Counted from the first letter of the stretch, positions 1 through 6,470 are shown. The stretch: 12,202 nt of DNA from Bacteroidota bacterium (GCA_963169595.1 CAUJFM010000333.1:1-12202), one strand, 5' to 3'. A program made the numbers and translations. Notes: generated from the letters alone by a model not told the origin.

Positions 1-50
1 CCGAGGCGTTGAGCCGCATCCGCCGCCGCACCCTGCAGCGCGATCCTTGA
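1..50 (+). CDS. C-terminal end of a Crp/Fnr-family transcription regulator (partial)
   Basis: The window opens inside a reading frame whose last 15 residues are EALSRIRRRTLQRDP, followed by TGA at 48-50. The E-x-x-S-R spacing at its start matches the DNA-recognition helix of FNR-type regulators (Glu, Ser and Arg that read TTGAT half-sites). A tail of the form LSRIRR followed by a short basic end is typical of Bacteroidota Crp/Fnr proteins. A perfect TTGAT-N4-ATCAA box overlaps the stop codon, which supports the family call independently. The cyclic-nucleotide-like sensor domain lies outside the window, so the signal it senses cannot be judged. With only 15 residues visible, the family assignment is an inference. 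Confidence 0.5.
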   Translation, partial: EALSRIRRRTLQRDP

Positions 51-60
51 TCGGGATCAA
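47..60 (+). promoter_or_regulatory. Perfect FNR-type operator, TTGAT-CGGG-ATCAA
   Basis: This is an exact match to the FNR/Crp-Fnr consensus TTGAT-N4-ATCAA. It lies in a longer 7-bp inverted repeat, CTTGATC-GG-GATCAAG (46-61). It overlaps the stop codon of the upstream regulator and is centred 60 bp before the start of the membrane-protein gene at 114. A candidate -7 element at 83-90 would put the start of transcription near 94, so the box would be centred near -41, the class II activator position. An extra ATCAA half-site lies at 96-100. That the neighbouring regulator binds here is inferred. Confidence 0.55.
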
Positions 61-82
61 GACCGGCGCATGCAGCACTCCC

Positions 83-90
83 GTGCTTTG
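83..90 (+). promoter_or_regulatory. Candidate -7 element GTGCTTTG for the membrane-protein gene
   Basis: GTGCTTTG matches the Bacteroidota -7 consensus TAnnTTTG except for the first two bases. No TTG -33 element lies at the usual 19-bp spacing; the FNR-type box occupies that area. This is the layout expected of an activator-dependent promoter. A small hairpin, AGCAC-tccc-GTGCT (74-87), overlaps it. The transcript leader would be about 20 nt. Confidence 0.3.
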
Positions 91-113
91 CGTCGATCAA
101 CACAGACCCGATC

Positions 114-494
114 ATGAAAAACACATCGAACGCCCCACGCCAGGCCGGCACCACCAGCGTACTGGCCTGGGGCATACACCTGCTGCAGCTCGGCAGTGGT
201 ATCCTGATGTTCCCCCAGCCACTCGTCACCTTGTTCAACCTGCCCTTCGGGGGTGGTTTTGGTGAGCGCATGCTCGGTGTGCTCACCCTGGTGCTGGGGC
301 TTTACTACCTGCTTGCCGGACTGCAGCAGAACACCGCGATGTACCGGTGGAAGCTGTATGGCCATGGTCTTGGGGTGAGCATTATGGTCCTGCTGATGGC
401 CACCGGCAACGCACCCATCGGCCTGACCGGTACGGCCCTGATGGACGTGGCCGCCGGAGCATGGACCTGGACAGCCCTGCGCAACGCGGACTGA
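114..494 (+). CDS. Small four-helix integral membrane protein of unknown function
   Basis: The 126-residue protein has four predicted membrane helices at about 14-33, 52-70, 79-97 and 101-121, with short polar loops and a soluble N-terminus of about 12 residues. I see no catalytic or metal-binding motif and do not recognise the family with confidence; the size and four-helix layout resemble small Bacteroidota membrane DUFs. It starts at ATG 114 with no Shine-Dalgarno sequence. It lies 63 bp downstream of a Crp/Fnr-type regulator gene and behind a perfect FNR-type box, so control by oxygen, redox state or a related signal is plausible. Its stop is 11 bp from the stop of the convergent hydrolase gene, with no visible terminator between them. 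Confidence 0.8.
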   Translation: MKNTSNAPRQAGTTSVLAWGIHLLQLGSGILMFPQPLVTLFNLPFGGGFGERMLGVLTLVLGLYYLLAGLQQNTAMYRWKLYGHGLGVSIMVLLMATGNAPIGLTGTALMDVAAGAWTWTALRNAD

Positions 495-505
495 TCAACG
501 ATACG

Positions 506-1597
506 CTACCGGCACTCGCCCCGACGCACGATGCGCACGCCTGCACGCATGGCCGCACAGCGGTTCGAGTAAGTGCGACCGTCGCAGCCGCACTGCGGAT
601 CGTACTCCATGGTGCAGGGACCATCGCTCACCTTCGCTGGGTCGGGACAGGGGCCTTCGACCGTGCCGAGCACCCGCAGGAGGGTGTCGTTGAAGGCCCT
701 GGGCTGTTCCATGTTCACCACGTGACCAGCGTTCGGGAACACCACGTAGTGGTCGGCAGGGAGCTCGTTGATGCGGATGATGCCTTCCCCCACAAAGGGT
801 GGGATCAGCCGGTCCTTCGCGCCCCAGAACACATACACCGGCATGGACCACTGGTAGCGTTTGGTGGCGTACACCGAATCGCGCTGCACCAGGTCCTGCA
901 GCAATCCCTGGTACACCGGTTGACGCGGCGCGCTCGCCTCGGTCATTTGACGCAGGGCGAAGCGGGGCACCTTGCGCGGTTCGGCCAGGGCGAAGTTGAT
1001 GTTGCGCTGCCGCTCCTCCGGGGTGTCGGTGGAGAAGAAGTCCAGAATGTCCGCGGCACCCGCAGCCCTGGCCACACTGTCGGCGATGGCCTTGGTGTAG
1101 ACATTGGCCGGGCCATCGTAGATCACCGCCAGCCGGGCGCGGTCCGGATGCTGTTCCGCGAAGTTGGCCACCATGGCGCCGCCGTACGAGTTGCCCACCA
1201 CGGCCACGGGCTGGTCGATGCGCAGGCTGTCCAGCAGCAGCCGTAGGTGCCGCACCTGCTCGTCCACACTGTTGCCGCTCCACGTGTTGGTGCTGCCGCC
1301 ATGGCCGATGAGGTCGGGGGCGATCAGGTCGTAGTGCTTGGACAGCTCCGCGGCATTGCGCATGTATTGGAAGCAGTTGCCGGTGACCCCATGCACCAGC
1401 ATCAACCACGGTTTGCCGGTGGGAGCGCTCGCCCACACATGACGCGGGCCTTCAGCCGTGGTGAAGGTGTGCGGGACCAGGCCCGCTTTCCGATAGGCGC
1501 TGGCACCCTTGCGCTCCATCATGCGCACCACGTTGCAGGAAGAGGCCAGGTAAAGCAGGAACAAAAGGACCACCCAGTGGCCACGAGGTGCGAACAT
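506..1597 (-). CDS. Lipoprotein alpha/beta hydrolase with C-terminal Kazal-like domain
   Basis: The 363-residue protein starts with a lipoprotein signal: basic start, hydrophobic stretch 9-18, and LASSC with the lipidated Cys at 21. I chose the ATG at 1597 because the upstream in-frame ATG (1657) would bury this signal behind 20 polar residues. The alpha/beta-hydrolase fold follows: oxyanion motif HGVTGN (69-74), nucleophile Ser137 in GNSYGG, acid Asp262 in WGAKDRL, and His292 in NAGHVV. All three catalytic residues are present. The last 47 residues hold six Cys (317, 328, 336, 338, 347, 362) around CGCDGRTYSNRC, the signature of bacterial Kazal-type protease-inhibitor-like domains. The enzyme probably acts at the cell envelope as an esterase or lipase-like hydrolase; its substrate cannot be told. 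The Kazal unit could inhibit proteases or simply be a disulfide-stabilised module. Confidence 0.88.
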   Translation of the reverse strand: MFAPRGHWVVLLFLLYLASSCNVVRMMERKGASAYRKAGLVPHTFTTAEGPRHVWASAPTGKPWLMLVHGVTGNCFQYMRNAAELSKHYDLIAPDLIGHGGSTNTWSGNSVDEQVRHLRLLLDSLRIDQPVAVVGNSYGGAMVANFAEQHPDRARLAVIYDGPANVYTKAIADSVARAAGAADILDFFSTDTPEERQRNINFALAEPRKVPRFALRQMTEASAPRQPVYQGLLQDLVQRDSVYATKRYQWSMPVYVFWGAKDRLIPPFVGEGIIRINELPADHYVVFPNAGHVVNMEQPRAFNDTLLRVLGTVEGPCPDPAKVSDGPCTMEYDPQCGCDGRTYSNRCAAMRAGVRIVRRGECR

Positions 1598-1692
1598 GCC
1601 GCGAAGATCGCACCGTGACCGGTCCTTCCCCTCCGGTGAAAGTTCTGCACGGCCCATCCGGGCTCACCAGCGGATGATGATCTTTGCGCCCC

Positions 1693-2484
1693 ATGACCGA
1701 GTACCTGCAACACATCGCGGACAACCCCATGGCCAGCCTGGCCGTGGTGGCCAACCTGATCATCATCGAGAGCCTGCTCTCGGTGGACAATGCGGCGGTG
1801 CTGGCCACCATGGTGATGGACCTGCCCGAGAAGCAGCGGAAGCGGGCGCTGAAGTACGGCATCATCGGCGCCTACTTCTTCCGGGGTATCTGCCTGGTCT
1901 TCGCCTCCTTCCTCATCCAGATCTGGTGGTTGAAGCCTCTGGGCGGCCTCTACCTGCTTTACCTGGTGTGGGACTGGTGGAAGGGCAAGAAGACCAAGAC
2001 CAAGAAGGACGATCTGCTCGACAAGAAGAGCAACTGGTTCTACCGCCACACCGTGCACCGCATCGGGCCTTTCTGGTCCACGGTGATCCTGGTGGAACTG
2101 ATGGACCTGGCCTTCTCCATCGACAACGTGTTCGCCGCCGTGGCCTTCACGGAGAACCTGGTGCTCATCTGGATCGGGGTGTTCATCGGCATCCTGGCCA
2201 TGCGTTACGTGGCCCAGGGATTCGTGCGCCTCATGGAGCAGTTCCCCTTCCTGGAGACCTCGGCCTTCCTCGTGATCCTTGTCCTGGGCCTGAAGCTCAC
2301 GGTATCCGTTGTGGAACACTACCGGCCCGAGCTGCCCTTCAGCCAGTTCATGGTGAGCCACACGGCCGATCACCTCACCACCGCGATCACCGTGGCCATC
2401 TTCTTCGTGCCCGTGCTCACCTCCCTGATGTTCGGCGTGCCCAAGGTGCGCCGCAAGCACGACCACGGTCATCACGGTCATTAA
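1693..2484 (+). CDS. TerC-family integral membrane protein (probable metal-ion exporter)
   Basis: The 263-residue protein has about seven membrane helices (roughly 13-36, 57-77, 83-96, 128-150, 157-172, 191-210, 228-248). It carries the paired acidic motifs of the TerC family: ESLLSVDNA (26-34) and ELMDLAFSIDNVFA (135-148). Family members such as MeeF/MeeY export Mn2+, in part to supply secreted metalloenzymes; others are linked to tellurite resistance, so the exact ion is open. A charged Lys-rich loop lies at about 97-110, and the tail HDHGHHGH is His-rich and could bind metal. An in-frame TTG at 1684 would add three residues; ATG 1693 is preferred. No ter operon partners are present. The enoyl-CoA hydratase gene follows after 22 bp on the same strand, so the two may be co-transcribed without a shared function. 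Confidence 0.92.
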   Translation: MTEYLQHIADNPMASLAVVANLIIIESLLSVDNAAVLATMVMDLPEKQRKRALKYGIIGAYFFRGICLVFASFLIQIWWLKPLGGLYLLYLVWDWWKGKKTKTKKDDLLDKKSNWFYRHTVHRIGPFWSTVILVELMDLAFSIDNVFAAVAFTENLVLIWIGVFIGILAMRYVAQGFVRLMEQFPFLETSAFLVILVLGLKLTVSVVEHYRPELPFSQFMVSHTADHLTTAITVAIFFVPVLTSLMFGVPKVRRKHDHGHHGH

Positions 2485-2506
2485 CCCGGTCCATCCCTCT
2501 TTTGCC

Positions 2507-3277
2507 ATGAGCGACGGCTATGTGAAGCACGATCGGAAGGACGGTATCGCCACCGTGACCTTCCACCACCCCAAGAGCAACAGTCTGCCCGGCCATGTGC
2601 TGCGCGGCATGGCCCAGGCCATCAGCGACCTGGGCAGCGACCCATCGGTGCGCGTGATCGTGCTGCGGAGCGATGGCGACAAGGCCTACTGCGCGGGCGC
2701 CAGCTTCGATGAGCTGGTGTCCATCGACAGTGCGGAACGTGGGCTGGAGTTCTTCAGCGGCTTTGCCCTTGTGATCAATGCCATCCGCAAGGCGCCGGTG
2801 TTCGTCATCGGGCGCATCCACAGCCACACCGTGGGCGGAGGCGTGGGCCTGGCCTGTGCGGTGGACATCGCCTATGCGCACGAGAGCGCGAGCACCCGCC
2901 TCAGCGAACTGGCCATCGGCATCGGCCCCTTCGTGGTGGGCCCCGCCGTGGAACGCAAGGTGGGCACCGGGCTGTTCGGCCTGCTGAGCGCCACGCCGGC
3001 CACGCGCCGCAGCTCGGCCTGGTGCGAGACCCACGGCATGTACGCCGAAGTGTTCCCCACGATCGAAGCGCTCGATGCCCGCATCGAGGCCCACGCCCGC
3101 GAACTGGCGGCCTACAGCCCGGAGGCCATGGCCGAACTGAAGAAGGTGATGTGGAAGGGCACCGAGGATTGGGACGAGCTCCTGATCGAACGGGCCAAGA
3201 TCAGCGGACGGCTGGTGTTGAGCGACTTCACGCGCAACGCCATCGCCGAATTCAAGGCGCAGGTGGCCAAGCGCTGA
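2507..3277 (+). CDS. Enoyl-CoA hydratase/isomerase (crotonase superfamily)
   Basis: The 256-residue protein is the usual length for a single-domain crotonase. It has the N-terminal strand pair, a loop CAGASF (62-67) contributing to the oxyanion hole, the glycine turn VGGGVGLA (109-116) and a second active-site loop LSELAIGIGP (132-141). The first catalytic Glu of classical enoyl-CoA hydratase, expected just after the GGG turn, is replaced by Gly114; the second Glu is kept as Glu134. The same substitution occurs in methylglutaconyl-CoA hydratase (LiuC-like) and some isomerase or deacylase relatives, so strict two-Glu crotonase chemistry is unlikely. The substrate is an acyl-CoA, perhaps in leucine or other branched-chain degradation, but no pathway neighbours confirm this. 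Start ATG 2507 has no Shine-Dalgarno sequence. The stop TGA abuts the convergent stop of the next gene. Confidence 0.88.
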   Translation: MSDGYVKHDRKDGIATVTFHHPKSNSLPGHVLRGMAQAISDLGSDPSVRVIVLRSDGDKAYCAGASFDELVSIDSAERGLEFFSGFALVINAIRKAPVFVIGRIHSHTVGGGVGLACAVDIAYAHESASTRLSELAIGIGPFVVGPAVERKVGTGLFGLLSATPATRRSSAWCETHGMYAEVFPTIEALDARIEAHARELAAYSPEAMAELKKVMWKGTEDWDELLIERAKISGRLVLSDFTRNAIAEFKAQVAKR

Positions 3278-3751
3278 TCAGCGCAGGCGGTCCATGCTGC
3301 GCACCAGGTCCTCGTCGCTGCGGATGGAACGCTCGGCGAAGAAGCCCAGCGCCATGCACACCAGCGGGATGAAGAAGGTGAGGCCGTAGGAGCGGTCGAT
3401 GCTGCTCTGCTGGGCCAGGTAGGCCAGCGTGGAATTGGACGTGATGTACTGGAACACCAGCACGGGCAGGTGCAACAGCCACAGGCTGCGCACCACGCGG
3501 GCCTGACGCGGACGGTTCCCATACAGGAAGATGGCGATCAGCAGGCCGAAGCCGAGCACCGAGTGCAGCACGCCATAGGGCAGCACGGGCGAGGCCACGG
3601 GGTCCTCCGTGCCATCGGGCATGAAGAGGCCGTAGGTGCGCAGCGTGTGCACCCCGTCTGCCGCCGTGAAGCTGGCGATGGGGAACAACCAGGTGGAAAA
3701 GGCCAGGATGGCGGCCAGAGCGAGCAGGAAGGACTGTTTACGTTGCCACAT
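3278..3751 (-). CDS. DUF4293 family membrane protein
   Basis: The 157-residue protein has four membrane helices (about 7-28, 59-78, 88-104, 121-140). It starts with MWQRKQS and ends with DEDLVRSMDRLR, both typical of the Bacteroidota-specific DUF4293 family, whose members commonly begin with M-x-QR and end in a similar LVRS-x-DRLR motif. The start at 3751 was chosen on this basis; the frame runs on to 3871, but those 40 extra residues are low-complexity and unlike the family. From memory, DUF4293 genes often sit next to rho in this phylum, as here, where the two are divergent. No biochemical function is established. Its stop codon directly abuts the convergent enoyl-CoA hydratase stop, forming TGATCA at 3275-3280. 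Confidence 0.85.
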   Translation of the reverse strand: MWQRKQSFLLALAAILAFSTWLFPIASFTAADGVHTLRTYGLFMPDGTEDPVASPVLPYGVLHSVLGFGLLIAIFLYGNRPRQARVVRSLWLLHLPVLVFQYITSNSTLAYLAQQSSIDRSYGLTFFIPLVCMALGFFAERSIRSDEDLVRSMDRLR

Positions 3752-3786
3752 GGATGATGGGCCCGTCGCTGGCGACCGGCCGGGGG

Positions 3787-3794
3787 CGAAATTA
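3787..3794 (-). promoter_or_regulatory. Candidate -7 element TAATTTCG for the DUF4293 gene
   Basis: Read on the minus strand, TAATTTCG differs from TAnnTTTG at one base. TGTG, a one-mismatch version of the TTTG -33 element, lies at 3814-3817, giving the preferred 19-bp spacing. Initiation near 3783 would leave a leader of about 30 nt before the ATG at 3751. This is a motif match only. Confidence 0.35.
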
Positions 3795-3843
3795 GGTCCC
3801 TTCCCCCGCAGGCCACAGGTGGAAAAAATGTGGGGCATGGCCA

Positions 3844-3873
3844 TTGCAGGTACCGGCCCGGGCCGTAACATTG
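3844..3873 (+). promoter_or_regulatory. Candidate rho promoter, TTG-N19-TAACATTG
   Basis: TTG (3844-3846) and TAACATTG (3866-3873) are separated by exactly 19 bp, the preferred spacing of Bacteroidota primary-sigma promoters; TAACATTG differs from TAnnTTTG at one base. The spacer contains a perfect 12-bp palindrome, CGGCCCGGGCCG (3854-3865), which could be an operator. The transcript would have a leader of about 145 nt before the rho ATG, with a small GC hairpin, CCGCC-8 nt-GGCGG, at 3979-3996. Long rho leaders that support autoregulation are known in other bacteria; that is only a possibility here. Confidence 0.42.
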
Positions 3874-4023
3874 CAGCGCATTCCCCCGGCAGGGTCCGCG
3901 TCCTGATGGACGCTTCATCGGCACCCTACCGCTCTTTCCAGACCATTCTGACAAGACCGGCGCCTACGAAGGCCCCTTCCGCCACACCTCAGGCGGCCCC
4001 CATCCAACATCATCCCCGCGTCC

Positions 4024-5976
4024 ATGTACGACCAGAAGTCGCTGAGCGACCTGAAACTGTCCGAGCTGAAGGAGATCGCCAAGCAGCTCAACCTGAAGAA
4101 GGCGGACACGCTCAAGAAGCAGGACCTGATCAACAAGATCCTGGAGACCCAGGCCGCCAAGGGTGAACAGCCCAAGGCCATCGCCCCCCTGTTCGTGGAC
4201 AACGACCAGGACCTGACGGCGCTGGCCACGGCCGATGAAGTGCCCCTGGAAGTGGACCCCGAGCCGGTGGCCACTGAACTTCCCGGCGAGGCCTTCAATG
4301 GCGAGGACGATGAGGAGGACGACGATGACGATGATGATGATGATGATGACGACGACGAAGAGGATGAGGAGGACGAAAAGGGCGCGGAACAAGCGCCTGC
4401 CGCACCCCAGCGTTCCGTAGCCGCAGAAGCAGCACCTCGCGCACCCGAACAGCGTGAGCAGCGGGGTGACCGCCAGCGTCGCGAACGCCTCGACCGCCCC
4501 CGTCAGGAAGGCCAGGGCGAACGTCCCGAACGGGGTGACCGGAACGACCGTGGTGACCGCAATGACCGCGGAGAGCGCAACGATCGTGGCGACCGCAACG
4601 ATCGGGGTGACCGTCAGCCCCGCGCGGACCGTCCCGTACAGGACCGTCGCCACGACCGTGACCGCGACCAGGGCCGCCGGGAGCGCCCCGAAGGTGAGGC
4701 TCACCGGGAAGGCGTTGAACCGCGTCATGAGCAACGCCGCGATCGCGATCAGCGCCATGAGCAACGCGAACAGCGCAATGATCAGCAGCGCAACGATCAG
4801 CAGCGCGACCAGCAGCGTCAGCAACACCAGCAGGACCGTCCCCAGCGCGAGCCGATCAGTTTCGACGCCTTCGTGGAGGTGCAGGGCGTGCTGGAGGTGA
4901 TGCCCGAGGGCTATGGGTTCCTCCGCAGCAGCGATTACAACTACCTGGCCTCACCCGACGATGTCTATGTGAACCAGCAGCAGATCAAGCAGTACGGCCT
5001 GAAGCTGGGCGACACGGTGAACGGCTACGTGCGCCCGCCGCGTGAAGGCGACAAGTTCTTCCCGCTGGTGAAGGTGGAGAGCATCAATGGCCGCGACCCC
5101 GAGTGGGTGCGTGACCGGGTGCCCTTCAAATTCCTCACGCCCCTGTTCCCCGATGAGAAGTTCAACCTCACCGGCAAGGACACGAACATCAGCATGCGCG
5201 TGCTGGACCTCTTCGCCCCCATCGGCAAGGGCCAGCGTGGCCTCATCGTGGCGCAGCCCAAGACCGGTAAGACGGTGCTGTTGAAGGACGTGGCCAACGC
5301 CATCGCCGCCAACCACCCCGAGGTCTACCTGATCGTGCTGCTGATCGATGAACGTCCCGAGGAGGTGACCGACATGGCCCGCAGCGTGAACGCGGAAGTG
5401 GTGGCCAGCACCTTCGATGAACCGGCCTCGCGCCACGTGCAGGTGGCCGGCATCGTACTGGAGAAGGCCAAGGCCCTCACCGAATGCGGCCACGATGTGG
5501 TGATCCTGCTCGACTCCATCACCCGCCTGGCCCGCGCCTACAACACAGTGCAGCCGGCCAGCGGCAAGATCCTCAGCGGTGGTGTGGACGCCAACGCGCT
5601 GCAGAAGCCCAAGCGCTTCTTCGGTGCGGCCCGGAAGATCGAGAACGGGGGCTCGCTCACCATCCTCGCCACGGCGCTGGTGGACACCGGCAGCAAGATG
5701 GACGAGGTGATCTTCGAGGAGTTCAAGGGCACGGGCAACATGGAACTGCAGCTCGACCGGAAGATCAGCAACCGCCGCATCTTCCCCGCCATCGACATCC
5801 TCAGCTCCGGTACCCGCCGCGACGACCTGCTTCACGGCAAGGAGGTGCTGCAACGCACCTGGATCCTGCGCAAGCACCTGGCCGACATGAACAGCGTGGA
5901 GGCCATGGAGTTCGTGAAGAAGCACATGGAGGGCACACGGAGCAACGAGGAGTTCCTCGTTTCCATGAACGGCTAA
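4024..5976 (+). CDS. rho: Transcription termination factor Rho with long disordered insertion
   Basis: Rho is a ring-shaped hexameric RNA-dependent ATPase that ends transcription by moving along nascent RNA. In this 650-residue protein the order is: Rho N-terminal helical domain (about 4-43, LSDLKLSELKEIAKQLNLKK); acidic tract with 13 consecutive Asp (99-111); Arg/Asp-rich region of RGDRND-like units (about 169-197); Gln/Arg/Asn-rich region (about 235-272); RNA-binding cold-shock-like domain (about 285-352, with GYGFLRS); and the ATPase core. The core has P-loop QPKTGKT (411-417), Walker B DVVILLDS (491-498), the QKPKRFFGAARKIENGGS secondary-channel region (527-544) and RRIFPAIDILSSGTRR (584-599). 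The roughly 230-residue insertion accounts for the difference from E. coli Rho (419 residues). Insertions of this type are known in Bacteroidota, and the one in Bacteroides thetaiotaomicron Rho was reported to drive phase separation. The start fits the family N-terminus. Confidence 0.97.
   Translation: MYDQKSLSDLKLSELKEIAKQLNLKKADTLKKQDLINKILETQAAKGEQPKAIAPLFVDNDQDLTALATADEVPLEVDPEPVATELPGEAFNGEDDEEDDDDDDDDDDDDDEEDEEDEKGAEQAPAAPQRSVAAEAAPRAPEQREQRGDRQRRERLDRPRQEGQGERPERGDRNDRGDRNDRGERNDRGDRNDRGDRQPRADRPVQDRRHDRDRDQGRRERPEGEAHREGVEPRHEQRRDRDQRHEQREQRNDQQRNDQQRDQQRQQHQQDRPQREPISFDAFVEVQGVLEVMPEGYGFLRSSDYNYLASPDDVYVNQQQIKQYGLKLGDTVNGYVRPPREGDKFFPLVKVESINGRDPEWVRDRVPFKFLTPLFPDEKFNLTGKDTNISMRVLDLFAPIGKGQRGLIVAQPKTGKTVLLKDVANAIAANHPEVYLIVLLIDERPEEVTDMARSVNAEVVASTFDEPASRHVQVAGIVLEKAKALTECGHDVVILLDSITRLARAYNTVQPASGKILSGGVDANALQKPKRFFGAARKIENGGSLTILATALVDTGSKMDEVIFEEFKGTGNMELQLDRKISNRRIFPAIDILSSGTRRDDLLHGKEVLQRTWILRKHLADMNSVEAMEFVKKHMEGTRSNEEFLVSMNG
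4318..4839 (+). repeat. Low-complexity coding repeats in rho (poly-Asp, RGDRND and Gln/Arg tracts)
   Basis: Three compositionally distinct tracts lie inside the rho frame. A run of 13 GAY codons (4318-4356) encodes poly-Asp. Degenerate copies of a CGN-GGN-GAC-CGN-AAY-GAY unit (about 4528-4614) encode RGDRND-like repeats. Copies of an AAC-GAT-CAG-CAG-CGC-like unit (about 4741-4839) encode NDQQR repeats. The reading frame is intact throughout, and synonymous positions vary between units, which argues for selection on the protein rather than very recent slippage. Confidence 0.85.
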
Positions 5977-5987
5977 GGTCCGCGCCG

Positions 5988-6470
5988 ATGGTCCTGGGGT
6001 TCCTGGCCGCATTGGCCGTCATCGCCCTCCGGCTCATCCTGTTCACCATGGGGCGCCCCCCCGAGGGAACGGACTTCATGCTGGTGCACTTCCTGGCCGT
6101 CATCACCGTGGTCTACTTCACCGACCACCGGCTGCTGTCGCAGAACATCCGCACCTCCTTCCCCACCCTCATGCGCGAAGGGTTCAAGGCCGCAGCGGTC
6201 TATGCGATCCTCTTCGGCGCCTTCATCTGGATCTACTCCCGCACCGTGGAGCCCGATCATTTCCCGGCACGCATCGAGGAGATGGTGGCACGCGGCCTTG
6301 CCGAAGGCCAGCCCGAGGAGGTGATCCGGCCGCGGCTTACGCAGTTCTTCACCCCGTTCAACTACGCCTCCATCACCTTCTTCACACTGCTGATCACCGG
6401 CGCGGTGAACGCGTTGCTGGTGGGCATGCTGCACCACAAGGTGCTGCGGAAGTACAGGTTGCGGGGGTGA
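5988..6470 (+). CDS. DUF4199-like membrane protein
   Basis: The 160-residue protein has four predicted membrane helices (about 3-21, 28-46, 66-84, 125-148). A charged loop of about 40 residues between helices 3 and 4 is rich in Glu and Arg, and the C-terminus is basic (KVLRKYRLRG). The helix order, the long loop and the FFTPFNYASITFF entry to helix 4 resemble Bacteroidota DUF4199 proteins, whose function is unknown; the match is by eye. It starts 11 bp after the rho stop with no terminator visible, so it is probably read through from rho. The open frame continues upstream into rho, but that part is shadow coding; ATG 5988 is the first start after the rho stop. Confidence 0.78.
   Translation: MVLGFLAALAVIALRLILFTMGRPPEGTDFMLVHFLAVITVVYFTDHRLLSQNIRTSFPTLMREGFKAAAVYAILFGAFIWIYSRTVEPDHFPARIEEMVARGLAEGQPEEVIRPRLTQFFTPFNYASITFFTLLITGAVNALLVGMLHHKVLRKYRLRG

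Noticed and set aside
765..800. TTGATGCGGATGAT as a second FNR-type box
   Set aside because: It matches only one half-site well and lies inside the hydrolase coding region.
495..1436. Second minus-strand frame overlapping the hydrolase gene
   Set aside because: It is low in hydrophobic order, rich in Arg/Gln/Gly, and has none of the hydrolase motifs, which are complete in the other frame.
1679..1686. GATCTTTG just before the TerC ATG as a -7 element for a leaderless transcript
   Set aside because: It is a one-mismatch match, but no -33 TTG is present at usual spacing and only six bases separate it from the ATG. It may be chance.
1519..2508. Long open frame on the minus strand opposite the TerC-family gene
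   Set aside because: It is His/Glu/Gln-rich without any domain, and it covers a gene with clear family motifs on the other strand. GC-rich coding sequence commonly leaves such antisense frames open.
3964..4827. Hydrophobic 287-residue frame antisense to the rho insertion
   Set aside because: Its Leu/Val/Ile runs are the reverse complement of the Asp/Asn/Arg/Gln repeats in rho; it is not an independent membrane protein.
5484..5987. Upstream extension of the DUF4199-like frame into rho
   Set aside because: The extension overlaps the conserved ATPase end of rho in another frame and gives a Pro/Arg/Gln-rich sequence unlike a membrane protein; ATG 5988 is the sensible start.
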